A DNA stretch of 58,068 bases from Marisediminitalea alba (GTDB lineage: Bacteria; Pseudomonadota; Gammaproteobacteria; Enterobacterales; Alteromonadaceae): assembly GCF_002993365.1 (NCBI RefSeq), contig NZ_PVNP01000046.1, forward strand, positions 1-58,068, given 5' to 3'. The position numbers and the translations under genes are program-made. Under the pieces are notes generated by a model. The model saw only the letters and a list, made by a program, of their open reading frames with translations, was not told the DNA's origin and ran no database searches. Shown in pieces: positions 18,366-29,303 of the stretch; position 1 is the first letter of the stretch; each line of letters starts with the position of its first letter.

Positions 18366-19538
18366 TCAATCACCCTGTTGCGGCAGAAAATCCTCCACCA
18401 GCGCGGTATGGAGCTTAACGCCGGTGGCGATGATCTCATCATTAAAATCAAATTCCGGATGATGCAGAGGAATATGCTCGCCCCCTTTGCCCTGCCCGAG
18501 CCAGATATACGCGCCTTCGCAGGCCTGTAACATAAAGGCGAAATCTTCCGAGGTAAATGCAGGCTGTGGCGCCTCAACCGCATCACCTACCGTTGCCGCC
18601 ACAGCCAGTGCATGCTGTGCAGCCGCATCGGCGTTGATAGTTGCCGGATAGTAGCGGTTGTAATCAATACTGATTTGGGTGCCGGTTGCTATGCCTACCC
18701 CCTCAATAACCTGGCGGATAGCCACTTCAATCTGATCCTGGACCTGGGGGTCAAACGTTCTCACCGTGCCGGTAAGTTCCACACTGCCAGGCAATACATT
18801 GTGTGAGCTGCCGCCGCTTATTTGTGTAACCGACAAGACCGCAGTAGACGTCGGCGCAATCCGCCGCGATACAATAGTATTGAGCTGACTAACCAGTTCG
18901 CTGGCCGCCAGAATGGCATCCGGGGTTTGGTGGGGCACGGCAGCATGACCTCCTTTACCTTTCACCTGGATAGAGAATTTATCTGCTGCCGCCATAATAG
19001 GGCCGGGCCGGGTAGCAATGGTGCCAGCCGGTAAGTCCGGCCAGTTATGGAATGCATACACTCGGTCGCAAGGGAATCGTTCAAACAGACCATCTTCAAT
19101 CATGGCTTTGGCGCCAGCTTCACCCTCTTCAGCGGGCTGAAAAATAAAGTGTACCGTGCCGTCGAAATTTTTGCTGCGCGCAAGGTTGCGGGCAGCCCCA
19201 AGCAACATGGTTGTATGGCCGTCATGCCCACACCCATGAAACACACCGTGATTGCAGCTGGCATAGGGCAGGCCGGTTTGCTCAACAATTGGCAGCGCAT
19301 CCATATCGGCACGCAGGCCGATAGTGCGGGAAGAATTACCAGCTTTAAGTGTACCAACCACACCAGTTTTACCAATGCCGGTGGTTACCTCAAGGCCGAT
19401 GTCTCGCAGACTCTGGGCCACTTTATTAGCTGTATCGACCTCTTTAAAGGCGAGCTCAGGATGGGCATGGATATCACGCCTGAAGGCAATTAATTCTTCC
19501 AGTAAGTCATCAACATCATGATCATGTGAATTTGCCAT
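18366..19538 (-). CDS. M20 family amidohydrolase (hippurate hydrolase-like)
   Basis: A 390-residue metal-dependent amidohydrolase of the M20D group (hippuricase, N-acyl-amino-acid deacylase, AbgB-like). Key elements are RDIHAHPELAFKE at 21-33 and HGCGHDGHT at 101-109, with Cys103 and His105 as typical ligands. FQPAEEGEAGA follows, carrying the catalytic Glu, and then the dimerisation insert with GHAAVPHQTPDA. The family removes acyl groups from amino acids or amines, which fits the neighbouring GNAT and oxidase genes. The MANSHDHD start is preceded by a GGAGAAGGA-type site. It is divergent from the aldehyde dehydrogenase gene. Confidence 0.9.
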   Translation of the reverse strand: MANSHDHDVDDLLEELIAFRRDIHAHPELAFKEVDTANKVAQSLRDIGLEVTTGIGKTGVVGTLKAGNSSRTIGLRADMDALPIVEQTGLPYASCNHGVFHGCGHDGHTTMLLGAARNLARSKNFDGTVHFIFQPAEEGEAGAKAMIEDGLFERFPCDRVYAFHNWPDLPAGTIATRPGPIMAAADKFSIQVKGKGGHAAVPHQTPDAILAASELVSQLNTIVSRRIAPTSTAVLSVTQISGGSSHNVLPGSVELTGTVRTFDPQVQDQIEVAIRQVIEGVGIATGTQISIDYNRYYPATINADAAAQHALAVAATVGDAVEAPQPAFTSEDFAFMLQACEGAYIWLGQGKGGEHIPLHHPEFDFNDEIIATGVKLHTALVEDFLPQQGD

Positions 19539-19694
19539 AGTCCTTCTCCCGCAGCGTACTGCCTGTGTTAATTAGCCGTAGGATGTCAGTTTAGCGCGCC
19601 CGGCACACGCTTTTCGATCTGTTTAGGCCTGACTTTTTAATATAATTTGCTGTTGAGGGTGCCAAAGCGGCAACCAATGCTGCACCATCCCCCC

Positions 19695-19720
19695 TATACT
19701 GGATTCTCATTTATTCTCAT
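19695..19720 (+). promoter_or_regulatory. Putative -10 element with direct repeats upstream of aldehyde dehydrogenase
   Basis: TATACT (19695-19700) is followed by two copies of ATTCTCAT at 19703-19710 and 19713-19720, exactly one helical turn apart. The arrangement suggests an activator or repressor array just downstream of a promoter. No good -35 box was found, so confidence is low. Confidence 0.3.
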
Positions 19721-19800
19721 ACTTTGCAGCAGAATCTGCCGTGAACAAATCATTCGTTCAGGGACTGTTTGCAGCAATCAGTTTTAACAGGAAATATCTC

Positions 19801-21267
19801 ATGACAATACAACCCGTCGAACAGTTGCTTGATACCCGCCGGCTTGCTCAGGCGTATATCAATGGCGAGTGGGTTGCCTTATCACAGGATAAGCCGTTTG
19901 ATGTTATTAACCCGGCAACCGAAGAGCCTGCCGCGACCATCGGATTAGGCGGCAAGCAGGATCTGAATGCTGCCGTGGCAGCGGCCAAAAAGGCTTTCCC
20001 GTTATGGGCTGCCACACCGGTCGAAGAACGTCTTGCAGTGCTGGATAAAGTACTGGAACTAATCGATGAGCGCGCCGACAAGCTGGCCAACCTGATGTCA
20101 CTGGAAATGGGCGCAACGTTAGGCTATGCCCTGTCAACGCAAGTGCCACTGGCAGCCGCGCACATCCGTGTTGCCCGGGAAAACCTGGCCAGCTATGAAT
20201 TCACCAAAATGCGTGGCACCACGGCTATTACCCGCGAACCTATTGGCGTTGCAGGTCTGATAACGCCCTGGAACTGGCCACTCTATCAGGTTACCGCTAA
20301 AGTCGGCCCGGCCCTGGCTGTTGGCTGCTCAGTAGTGTTAAAGCCCAGCGAATTATCACCGTTAAGTGCCCTGGCCTTTGCTGAAATTCTCCATGATGCC
20401 GGCATTCCGGCGGGCGTTTTCAACCTCGTCAATGGTAACGGAATGGATGTGGGTGAGCCTCTTGCCAGCCATCCGGATGTCGACATGGTCTCTTTCACCG
20501 GTTCAACCCGGGCGGGGATCCTGGTTGCACAGGCGGCTGCGCCAACCGTTAAACGGGTGGGTCAGGAGTTGGGCGGTAAATCACCCAATATTCTGCTGCC
20601 GGATGCCGACTTTGCCAATGCCGTTGGCCCCGGAGTCCAGGCTGGTATGCGTAACAACGGGCAGTCATGCAGTGCACCTACCCGCATGCTGGTGCCTCGC
20701 GAGCGTCTGGCCGAAGTGGAACAACTGGCTGCTACAGCCGCTGAGTCCATTGTAATTGGCTTTGCGGATAACGAACTGGCTACTCACGGGCCACTGGCCA
20801 ATCGCCCGCAGTTTGAGCGGGTTCAAACCATGATCCAGCGCGGCATCGACGAAGGCGCCCGTTGTGTTACCGGTGGCCCAGGTCGCCCCGATGGCTTTGA
20901 ACGAGGTTTTTATACCCGCCCTACCGTGTTCAGTGATGTCACCCCGGATATGGCAATTGCCCAGGAAGAAATTTTCGGGCCGGTACTATGCCTTATTCCT
21001 TATGACAGTGTTGAACACGCCATTGAAATAGCTAACGACACGGTGTACGGGCTGGCAGCCCATGTACAGTCTGCCGACTTGGCAGCAGCCAGAGCAGTAG
21101 CCCGCCAAATCCGCAGCGGACAGGTACTGATAAACTATCCGGCCTGGGATCCGCAAGCGCCTTTTGGTGGCTACAAGCAATCAGGAAGCGGCCGGGAGTA
21201 TGGCATCGAAGGGCTGGAAGAGTACCTCGAGACCAAAGCCATTGTTGGCTACGACGTTGAAGCATAA
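19801..21267 (+). CDS. NAD-dependent aldehyde dehydrogenase
   Basis: A 488-residue aldehyde dehydrogenase that oxidises an aldehyde to a carboxylate with NAD(P). The start at 19801 follows AGGAAA; an upstream in-frame GTG (19741) would only add unrelated residues. The cofactor and active-site motifs are complete: TPWNWPLYQ, KPSELSPLSA, FTGSTRAG, Glu256 in QELGGKSP and catalytic Cys290 in NNGQSCSAPTR. The gene is followed after 24 bp by the FAD oxidoreductase gene. Oxidase plus aldehyde dehydrogenase is the usual pair for amine degradation, where the oxidase releases an aldehyde that this enzyme consumes. The exact substrate is unknown. Confidence 0.92.
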   Translation: MTIQPVEQLLDTRRLAQAYINGEWVALSQDKPFDVINPATEEPAATIGLGGKQDLNAAVAAAKKAFPLWAATPVEERLAVLDKVLELIDERADKLANLMSLEMGATLGYALSTQVPLAAAHIRVARENLASYEFTKMRGTTAITREPIGVAGLITPWNWPLYQVTAKVGPALAVGCSVVLKPSELSPLSALAFAEILHDAGIPAGVFNLVNGNGMDVGEPLASHPDVDMVSFTGSTRAGILVAQAAAPTVKRVGQELGGKSPNILLPDADFANAVGPGVQAGMRNNGQSCSAPTRMLVPRERLAEVEQLAATAAESIVIGFADNELATHGPLANRPQFERVQTMIQRGIDEGARCVTGGPGRPDGFERGFYTRPTVFSDVTPDMAIAQEEIFGPVLCLIPYDSVEHAIEIANDTVYGLAAHVQSADLAAARAVARQIRSGQVLINYPAWDPQAPFGGYKQSGSGREYGIEGLEEYLETKAIVGYDVEA

Positions 21268-21291
21268 AATTTCCGAGTAGGTAGTAAACAC

Positions 21292-22614
21292 ATGTCACCA
21301 CAACTGAAACAAATTCCCAGCAATGAAAAAATTCCTGCAGAAGCCGATGTCGTCGTTATTGGCGGCGGTATTATCGGCGCGGCAGCCACCTACTTTTTAT
21401 CCAAACAGGGCTACAAAGTTGCGCTGGTAGAAAAAGGCCAGGTTGGCTGTGAGCAATCCAGTCGAAACTGGGGCTGGTGTCGCCAGCAGAACCGCGATGA
21501 ACGTGAGTTACCTACCTCCGGGCTATCGATGCGCCTGTGGGATGAGATGTCTAAGGATATCGGCTTTGATCTGGGCTTCAGACGCTGCGGTTTACGCTAC
21601 GCCACCGACGACCCCAAGCAATTAGCACAATGGGACTCGTGGCGTGATCTGGCTAAACAGTATGGCGTTAAAACCGTTATGCTCAATGCCAAAGAAGCCA
21701 ACGAAATGATCCCCGCCCGTGGTCGCACCTGGATTGGCGGCGTCCACTCTATTGACGATGGCAAGGGCGAACCCGCTATTGCTGCGCCGATGATTGCCGA
21801 AGGTGCCCGTGCGCTGGGCGCAACCATTCATCAGAACTGCGCGGCCCGAGGACTGGATATTACCAACAGTAAGGTTGAAGGCGTTATCACTGAACACGGT
21901 ACCATCAAAACCAACCGTGTACTCTGTGCTGCGGGCGCCTGGGCTTCAGCTTTCTGCCGTCATCATGGTATTAGTTTTCCGCAGGCCAGCGTTCGTCAAA
22001 CCGCGTTTCGGACCAAGCCAATCAAGAGTATTGGTGATGCGGTCTATACCAACGGGGTTGCCCTTACCCGTCGCTTAGATGGCACCTACACGGTTGCCAT
22101 CAGCGGTACCGCCCGACTCGAATTTACGCCGCAGGGCATTCGTTACGCTAAGCAGTTCATGCCGATGTTTATGCAGCGTATTAAAGCCGTACAGTTTGGC
22201 GTTAGCAGTTCTTTCTTTAAAGGCCCGGAAGCCCTGAACAGCTGGACCAATGATGGTATTTCGCCGTTTGAACAGATCCGCATTCTCGATCCGGCACCGG
22301 TAAAAAGTAACCTTAGAAAAACCCTGGCAACGGTTAAGGCATTGTTTCCTGCACTGGAAGCAATGGAAATCGGAGAAAGCTGGGGCAGCTTTGTAGACTG
22401 CACGCCTGATGCCATTCCGGTTATTTCAGAAATCGATTCTGTGGAAGGCTTCTTCCTGGCAGCAGGCAGCTCTGCTCATGGTTTTGGTCTTGGGCCAGGC
22501 CTTGCACATATTGCAGCCGACCTGGTGACGGGCCGACAATCACAAATTGACACCCACCCCTACCGCCTGTCCCGACTGCTGGATGGCTCTAAAGTAAAAG
22601 TAGGCGCTATTTAA
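21292..22614 (+). CDS. FAD-dependent oxidoreductase (DAO/DadA-type)
   Basis: A 440-residue flavoprotein of the D-amino-acid oxidase superfamily. The FAD-binding motif VVIGGGIIGAAATYFL starts at residue 21. It is followed by CEQSSRNWGWCRQQ, characteristic of DadA-like amine, opine or D-amino-acid dehydrogenases. The C-terminal FAD motif is HGFGLGPGLAHIAADL. It shares an operon with the upstream aldehyde dehydrogenase, so it likely oxidises an amine or N-substituted amino acid to an aldehyde. A strong terminator follows at 22643. A second, broken FAD oxidase of related type lies at 34644-35921. Confidence 0.88.
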   Translation: MSPQLKQIPSNEKIPAEADVVVIGGGIIGAAATYFLSKQGYKVALVEKGQVGCEQSSRNWGWCRQQNRDERELPTSGLSMRLWDEMSKDIGFDLGFRRCGLRYATDDPKQLAQWDSWRDLAKQYGVKTVMLNAKEANEMIPARGRTWIGGVHSIDDGKGEPAIAAPMIAEGARALGATIHQNCAARGLDITNSKVEGVITEHGTIKTNRVLCAAGAWASAFCRHHGISFPQASVRQTAFRTKPIKSIGDAVYTNGVALTRRLDGTYTVAISGTARLEFTPQGIRYAKQFMPMFMQRIKAVQFGVSSSFFKGPEALNSWTNDGISPFEQIRILDPAPVKSNLRKTLATVKALFPALEAMEIGESWGSFVDCTPDAIPVISEIDSVEGFFLAAGSSAHGFGLGPGLAHIAADLVTGRQSQIDTHPYRLSRLLDGSKVKVGAI

Positions 22615-22642
22615 CCGCGCCCTGAACCGCGTTCCTCCGTAT

Positions 22643-22678
22643 GTGGTCGGCTGCGTTATCGCGCCGGCCACGTTTTTT
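22643..22678 (+). terminator. Intrinsic terminator after FAD oxidoreductase gene
   Basis: GTGGTCGGC (22643-22651) pairs with GCCGGCCAC (22663-22671) over nine bases including one G-U pair, followed by GTTTTTT. It separates the convergent FAD oxidoreductase and S10 peptidase genes. Confidence 0.8.
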
Positions 22679-22687
22679 ATCCGCGCT

Positions 22688-24199
22688 TCAGTTGGGTAAG
22701 CTGGCATCGATAAAGGTTGCCAGGTCCGCTTTAAACTGGGCCATTGAAGGCTCATGCACATACATCATATGTCCCGCCTCATAGTAGGCTGTAGAGATAT
22801 TACTACGCAATGCTGCCGGTATTTTAAGATGGTCGATCATGTACTGGGTAGTGAAGTGCGGCGTAGCCAAATCATAATAGCCCTGCTGAAACAACACCTT
22901 CATTTTAGGGTTCTGAATCATCGCATAGGATAAATCAATCAGAGTGTCGGGAAAGGGCATTTTGAAGCCAACATTTGGTTGTACATGACCCCAGTCCCAA
23001 CTGCTGAACACATCACCAAATACCTTGTAATCCACCTCCTGCTCAGATTTGAGTTCGGTACGGTAATAATCCATAAAAGCAGCCAGTAATGGCGGGCCTA
23101 TGGCGGTGGTCATAGGATCATAACTCATCGCTTCTGAATGCACCGACAAAGTGTTTCCTTTAAAGCGAGAATCAATGCGCCCAACCGTTTGTGCGCTTTC
23201 GCTTAGCACTTCCTTGGTAAACACCTGATGGTTTACCCGTAAATCTGCATCCAGCCAGTATTGCGCCTCAAGGCCTGTCAGGGCGGCAAGTTTTTCGGCC
23301 AGCGCCTTTTTCTTATCTGCCGATAATCGTACGCCTTTCAGTAGGGCCGGGGCATACTCGTCTATGGCGAAGGCTTCTGCCGCCTTAAGATGCTCCGCTA
23401 GAGTTGCTGGTTTGTTGTCAATTGCATCGTGATACCAGCCGGTGGCGGCAAAGGTGGGTAAAAACAGTACATGAGGCAGGTCGGTCTGACCAAAATCAAA
23501 TCCATTCACAAACTGCAAAAACGGCGACACCAACATAATGCCATTCAGACTAATCATTTCGTTAGTAAGCGCCTGGGCCACACCCGCAGTGCGCATGCCG
23601 CCATAGCTTTCTCCCAGAATGAATTTGGGTGACTGCCAGCGGTTATTCTCAGTAATATACTGCTTGATAAACGCGGACACCGAGCGAATATCCTGGTCGG
23701 TGCCCCAAAAATCCTCACCTTTGCCCTCTCCTACCGGGCGCGAGAAGCCGGTACCAACCGGATCAATCATCACGATATCGGCCTTATCCAGAATGGTGAA
23801 TTCATTAACCACATAGCCATACGGGCCATTATTGGCAAACTCAACGTCTTTAACCACTGCTCGTTTAGGACCGAGGATCCCCATGTGTAACCACAACGAC
23901 GCTGAGCCCGGCCCACCGTTATAAGCAAACAGAATTGGCCGCTTGCGCAGGCTGGTATCTTCTTTTACGTAAGAAGTGTAACCAAACAGTGCTATCGGCT
24001 CCTGCTTGGCGTTTTTCATCATCATGGTTCCCGCGGTAGCGGTATAACTGAGTTTTTTACCATTGATTTTGATGCTGTGACTGGTGACGGAAGTTTTCGC
24101 TTCGGGTACAGGTGGTTTTTCTTCTGGTTCATCCTGAGCAAAGCCAAAATAACTTACCAGACACAAACAAAGTAACGCTCGGTGGATAATAAAACGCAT
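22688..24199 (-). CDS. S10 family serine carboxypeptidase-like peptidase
   Basis: A 503-residue exported alpha/beta-hydrolase of peptidase family S10. The signal peptide ends near FGFAQ (residue 22). The oxyanion-hole segment NGGPGSAS is at 94-101, and the nucleophile is Ser198 in GESYGG. The C-terminal catalytic His lies in YEAGHMMYVHEP, and an Asp is in GYYDLATPH. Bacterial members probably trim peptides in the periplasm. It is a single-gene unit, divergent from nothing close by. Together with the tricorn-like protease and the peptide-type ABC transporter it suggests peptide use. Confidence 0.9.
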   Translation of the reverse strand: MRFIIHRALLCLCLVSYFGFAQDEPEEKPPVPEAKTSVTSHSIKINGKKLSYTATAGTMMMKNAKQEPIALFGYTSYVKEDTSLRKRPILFAYNGGPGSASLWLHMGILGPKRAVVKDVEFANNGPYGYVVNEFTILDKADIVMIDPVGTGFSRPVGEGKGEDFWGTDQDIRSVSAFIKQYITENNRWQSPKFILGESYGGMRTAGVAQALTNEMISLNGIMLVSPFLQFVNGFDFGQTDLPHVLFLPTFAATGWYHDAIDNKPATLAEHLKAAEAFAIDEYAPALLKGVRLSADKKKALAEKLAALTGLEAQYWLDADLRVNHQVFTKEVLSESAQTVGRIDSRFKGNTLSVHSEAMSYDPMTTAIGPPLLAAFMDYYRTELKSEQEVDYKVFGDVFSSWDWGHVQPNVGFKMPFPDTLIDLSYAMIQNPKMKVLFQQGYYDLATPHFTTQYMIDHLKIPAALRSNISTAYYEAGHMMYVHEPSMAQFKADLATFIDASLPN

Positions 24200-24459
24200 G
24201 GTCGAATCCCTGAATTATTGTAAAGGAACAAACAGGGTTTCTGATATTACAGGCAGTAAAACCGATAACGGCATAGGCCACAGGAGGAACGCTGTTCGTT
24301 TTTGCACTTAAACGACAGCGCTGTACAAATACTAGACAAACCTACAGGCTAGCGCAATGACTAATGAGTGACTTTGATTGCACAGTCAGTTCTTCCCGGT
24401 GCAGCGAATCGGCGGGTCTAGCCGCAATACCAATATGCTAACACTAAAACCTGGTAATG

Positions 24460-24735
24460 CTACTTAAGGTAGGACTTAAGAATTTTATTCAGCGCCTCTA
24501 CTTCCTCTGCTCGCTCTGCGTCACTGAGTCCCGGCTTACCCACATGTTCGCGGATGTGCTCTTCCAGAATCGTGGTCATCAGTCCGTTTACGGCGCCCTT
24601 GATCGCGGTAACCTGCTGCAGGATGGCCAGACACTCGTTGCCATCGTTCATTGATTTCTCTACAGCATTTAACTGGCCGCGGATTTTTTTTACCCGCGTA
24701 AGTAATGCCTGCTGATTTTTATGGATATGCGCCAT
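24460..24735 (-). CDS. dmeR: Metal-sensing repressor, CsoR/RcnR family (DmeR-type)
   Basis: A 91-residue all-helical repressor. The ATG at 24735 is chosen because it yields a protein with His3, Cys35, His60 and His64. That is exactly the HCHH ligand set of Ni/Co-sensing RcnR, DmeR and InrS. An upstream TTG would add five residues. Supporting sequence includes LLTRVKKIRGQ, ECLAILQQV and IKGAVNGLM. Such proteins hold DNA when metal-free and release it on binding cobalt or nickel. The gene is divergent from the DmeF-type exporter, and the single operator between them (24760-24792) has the RcnR-type core. The symbol reflects this pairing; the metal itself is inferred. Confidence 0.85.
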   Translation of the reverse strand: MAHIHKNQQALLTRVKKIRGQLNAVEKSMNDGNECLAILQQVTAIKGAVNGLMTTILEEHIREHVGKPGLSDAERAEEVEALNKILKSYLK

Positions 24736-24759
24736 AGTCTGCTCTGCCAATTATCATGC

Positions 24760-24792
24760 TTAATGGTATACTGGGGTATAGTATACCATTAA
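24760..24792. promoter_or_regulatory. RcnR/DmeR-type operator between dmeR and dmeF
   Basis: A perfect 12-bp inverted repeat, TTAATGGTATAC (24760-24771) and GTATACCATTAA (24781-24792), surrounds TGGGGTATA. The core TACTGGGGTATAGTA has the spacing of RcnR operators (TACT-G6-N-AGTA), but its G-tract is four long. The repeat overlaps TATACT/TATAGT hexamers that could serve as -10 elements on either strand. One bound repressor could therefore shut both promoters. Confidence 0.85.
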
Positions 24793-24811
24793 ACCAGAAA
24801 GATGGCCTGTT

Positions 24812-25800
<989 letters not shown>

Positions 25801-25801
<1 letters not shown>

Positions 25802-25829
25802 AAAAGCCCGTATTTAGCGGGCTTCCAAT
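25801..25829. terminator. Bidirectional terminator between dmeF and tricorn-like gene
   Basis: AAGCCCG (25804-25810) and CGGGCTT (25818-25824) form a 7-bp stem with a 7-base loop. The T-tract is best on the minus strand (five A on the plus strand before the stem), so it mainly serves the protease gene. Confidence 0.75.
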
Positions 25830-25849
25830 TGGCAGTTCCGACTCAGAGA

Positions 25850-28800
25850 CTAATCTGGCACTGGCACCCGAACCGGTGCTTTGGGCATTGGTTTGATGGG
25901 TGACTGATAGCCTTTCAAACCGGCCAGCCCAACTTCAATGGCTTTATCCAGTTGTGGATCCTCGCCCTTTGCCGTTTTGCTGGTCCATTGCTCCACATTG
26001 ATATCCGGTGCCACACCGTAATTCTCAACCTGCCACTCACCATTCACGTCATAAAAGCCCGACCGAGGCGCAGTCATGCTGCCACCGTCAATAAAGGCCG
26101 GTACGCCCCAGATGCCCACCAGGCCACCCCAGGTGCGTTTGCCCACCAGCTTACCAAGGCCATAGTAGTTAAACATGTAAGGCAACATATCTCCGCCGGA
26201 ACCCGATACTTCGTTAATCAGCATCACCTTGCTGCCCCAGGTACCTGCTGCCGGGCTGGTCAAAGGTTCAGCCGGCGCGTAGGGATTATTGAAGAAGCCA
26301 TTAAGCTCCCGGCGCAGCACGTTAATGATGTAATCAGCGATAAAGCCACCATGATTAAAGCGTTCATCGATGATCACGCCCGGCTTGTTGGCCTGGGGAT
26401 AATAATAACGGTTAAAGCTGTGATAGCCTCCCTCCGCGGTGTCTGGCACCCATACGTAAGCGAGCTTACCGTTGGATTTTTCTTCCACATACCGACGGTT
26501 CTGTTCTACCCAATGCTGCTTGCGCAGTTCATTTTCGTTACCAATGGTTTTAACCAGAAAATCCTGTTGGTTGTCTTTTTTGCCTGGCTCACCGATGGTT
26601 ACCGTTACCGTCTGGCCAAGGGTACCTTCGAACTGCGCATAAACGTTCTCTTTACTGGTTAGTGGTTTACCGTTAACGGCCAGCAGGTAACTGCCCTTTT
26701 CGATAAGATGCGCATAAGGTCCCAACGGCGCCATCAGGTTTGCACCGGCAACAAAACTCTCACCAGTGTACACCCGGGTAAGCTTTATCCCGCGGCTATC
26801 GAGTTCATAATCCACACCCAGCAGGCCGACATGAGATTTACCTGTTTCAGGTTTATCCCCGGCGCCGGTATAGGAATGCCCAATCGACACTTCGCCGCCC
26901 AGGGTATCGAGTAGATAAGTGAGATCCAGCGGATGACTGACCGAAGCAACCAGCGGCTGATAGACTTCATAGATTTCATCCCAGTCAGCGCCGTGGAAAT
27001 TATCTACATACAGATAATCGCGCTGATAACGCCAGGCTTCGCGAAAAACCTGTTGCCATTCTTCGCTATAGTCAACCCGCTTGGATAGCGCCAGCTTAAT
27101 GGCTTTATCGTCTTTACCGGAGCCCTGTGCGGCACTGATCAGGCGATAAGAAGAGCCACTTTTAACCAACAGGGATTTACCGTCGGCGGTGAGTTTAAAA
27201 TCGCTGATCTTATCGGCCAACTTTTTCATTTCACGCTCAGAGGCATTAAAGGTCATCAGGCTGGTTTGTTTGTCACCGGTATCGTCTGCATACTGACTGA
27301 GAAAATACAGGTTGCCCTCTTTGCCACCGGTTAAATGACTAAATTGTCCCGACTTGGCACTGACCGGCATGATGCGTTCAGCAAAAGCGGCCACCTGTAC
27401 TTTGGTTTGTGATTCGCTGGTCGGTTTGTCATTACCTGCTTTGTCATCACCGGCTTCATCCTCTTCACTTTCAGGCGCCGGCTCTTCATCGGAACGCTCC
27501 GGGAACAACGGCATGTCTTCTGCGTTGAGTAGCGCATAGTACAGCTGGTAGCTGGGCGTAAAGCTGATCGATGACATATCAAGCCAGGGCGCTTTAGGAC
27601 CGTAGTCCACGCTGCCAAGGAAGTACAACACTTCACTGTCATCACTAAAGGTAGGCCAGGTCACTTCGACCATGCCGTCGGTCAGCTGAAAGGTTTTACG
27701 CTCCATCACCGAATACAGGTGCAGTTCGCGGAAGAAATTGACGCCCTGTTTGGTATAAGCGATGTACTGACTGTCGGGAGACCAGCTGGCCATCATCTGC
27801 CATTCAGGGTGCACCCGTTTATTGGTATCGATAACTCTGGTAGTCTGGTTTTCCCGGTTAGCGACCCATAACTGCTGGGAAGAGTCGGTAAATAGCAGTC
27901 GTTTGCTGTCGGGCGACCAGCGCAGTTCATCGTAAAAGCCGCGCCCCGCAAGCGTAATTACCGTTTGCTCTTTGCCATACTGATTGGCAATGATGAGTTC
28001 ATACTCGCCGGAGCGATCACTGAACCAGGCAATAAACTGGCCGTCCGGCGACCAGGCTGCACCATGCTCACGTGCGCCAGAAGTGTCGGTCAACGGGCGT
28101 GGCGACCCGTGTTCTACCGGCACCGAATAGACATCGCCACGAGCCGTGAACAGCGCGCGCTGACCGGTAGGTGATACATCAAAACCAGTGACCTGTTTGT
28201 GCGCGTCTACATAACCGGTACGGGCCCAGTAGAAATCTGCGGCCACCTCTATATTTAACTTGCTGGCTGCAGCATTGCCGTTTTTCAGATACAGGTCGCC
28301 GAGGTACTCATACACAACCCGGTTACCCTCTACCGCAAAGCCCATCACATCATATTTATCCTGTCGGGTAACCTGGCTCACCACCTTCGACTGCGGCGAA
28401 TATTTAAAAACATTCGTCACCTTTGAGCGATTGGATAAAAAGTAGATATCACCATTTGATGACCATTCAGGGTCCACATCAAAATCGTTATCGAACGGCA
28501 GGTCGTACTCTTTCAGGCTGTCGATATTAATCACCCTCAGCGCCTGATTCTGGCCGCCACGGTAATTACGCCAGCCTCTGTCCCAGAAGCCAGCTCGCCG
28601 GAATACAAGATTTTCACCGCTATTATCGAAAGCTCCGTCAAACGCTCGATGCATAGGTAACTGGCTCGGGTTGCCCCCGTTTACCGATACCGTGAATAAC
28701 TGTTGCCAGTTACGTGGCGCCGAAAACCGCGCCGAACTGAATAGCACCTGCTGGCTGTCTGGTGTCCAGCCCACCGCTGCGTCTGCGCCAGGATGATACG

Positions 28801-29101
28801 TAAGCCGCTGAGGTTCGCCGCCATTAATGCTAACCACAAACACATCACGATTACCTTCGTATTCACCGGTGAATGCGATGTAGTTACCATCGGGCGAAAT
28901 GACCGGCTGTGATTCACTGCCCTGGAAGCTGGTTAACCGCTGAGCTTTGCCACCGCTGACACTGGTTTTCCAGATATCATTAGCATAGGTAAATACCAGG
29001 GTATCACCGTGCAATGCAGGCTGCCGGAGCAGTTGTGTGGCGTTAGAGACAGCTGGCAGAATGGCCAGCATGAGAGTGAGCGAAATTCCTTTTAAGGTCA
29101 T
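25850..29101 (-). CDS. Tricorn-like protease, S41 family
   Basis: A 1083-residue exported tricorn-type peptidase. After a signal peptide (to about SNATQ, residue 23) there are two beta-propeller regions built of WD40-like/TolB-like repeats (e.g. QPVISPDGNYIAFTG, ARGDVYSVPVEHGSPRPLTD, AAWSPDGQFIAWFSDR). An acidic linker follows (about 515-550, EEPAPESEEDEAGDDK). Then come a C1 domain with the conserved IGHSYTG, a PDZ domain (about 775-840) and the S41 core. The nucleophile lies in SGSGGD at 966-971 and the later part in WGGLVGIWG. Length and order match archaeal tricorn and its marine bacterial homologues, which degrade peptides. The signal peptide implies a periplasmic or lipid-associated location. 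Confidence 0.93.
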   Translation of the reverse strand: MTLKGISLTLMLAILPAVSNATQLLRQPALHGDTLVFTYANDIWKTSVSGGKAQRLTSFQGSESQPVISPDGNYIAFTGEYEGNRDVFVVSINGGEPQRLTYHPGADAAVGWTPDSQQVLFSSARFSAPRNWQQLFTVSVNGGNPSQLPMHRAFDGAFDNSGENLVFRRAGFWDRGWRNYRGGQNQALRVINIDSLKEYDLPFDNDFDVDPEWSSNGDIYFLSNRSKVTNVFKYSPQSKVVSQVTRQDKYDVMGFAVEGNRVVYEYLGDLYLKNGNAAASKLNIEVAADFYWARTGYVDAHKQVTGFDVSPTGQRALFTARGDVYSVPVEHGSPRPLTDTSGAREHGAAWSPDGQFIAWFSDRSGEYELIIANQYGKEQTVITLAGRGFYDELRWSPDSKRLLFTDSSQQLWVANRENQTTRVIDTNKRVHPEWQMMASWSPDSQYIAYTKQGVNFFRELHLYSVMERKTFQLTDGMVEVTWPTFSDDSEVLYFLGSVDYGPKAPWLDMSSISFTPSYQLYYALLNAEDMPLFPERSDEEPAPESEEDEAGDDKAGNDKPTSESQTKVQVAAFAERIMPVSAKSGQFSHLTGGKEGNLYFLSQYADDTGDKQTSLMTFNASEREMKKLADKISDFKLTADGKSLLVKSGSSYRLISAAQGSGKDDKAIKLALSKRVDYSEEWQQVFREAWRYQRDYLYVDNFHGADWDEIYEVYQPLVASVSHPLDLTYLLDTLGGEVSIGHSYTGAGDKPETGKSHVGLLGVDYELDSRGIKLTRVYTGESFVAGANLMAPLGPYAHLIEKGSYLLAVNGKPLTSKENVYAQFEGTLGQTVTVTIGEPGKKDNQQDFLVKTIGNENELRKQHWVEQNRRYVEEKSNGKLAYVWVPDTAEGGYHSFNRYYYPQANKPGVIIDERFNHGGFIADYIINVLRRELNGFFNNPYAPAEPLTSPAAGTWGSKVMLINEVSGSGGDMLPYMFNYYGLGKLVGKRTWGGLVGIWGVPAFIDGGSMTAPRSGFYDVNGEWQVENYGVAPDINVEQWTSKTAKGEDPQLDKAIEVGLAGLKGYQSPIKPMPKAPVRVPVPD

Positions 29102-29303
29102 AAGCCGTACCTTTTTGTTTATTGTTATACTGCCGTTGCCATTCAGCTTAGCTTAATTAGTAAACAATGTAATTATTAACGCTTACAATCTGCCGTAGGA
29201 CAATCGTAAGAACTGGCTAATTGGAGAGTAGTTGTGTTCAGAACGATAGCCTAAATTGGCTTTTGAGTTGTCCGTCACGTTATTCATTGCAAGGAGGCAA
29301 GCT

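Noticed and set aside
19741..19800. Extended GTG start for the aldehyde dehydrogenase
   Set aside because: The extra 20 residues do not resemble the family, while ATG 19801 has a good AGGAAA site.
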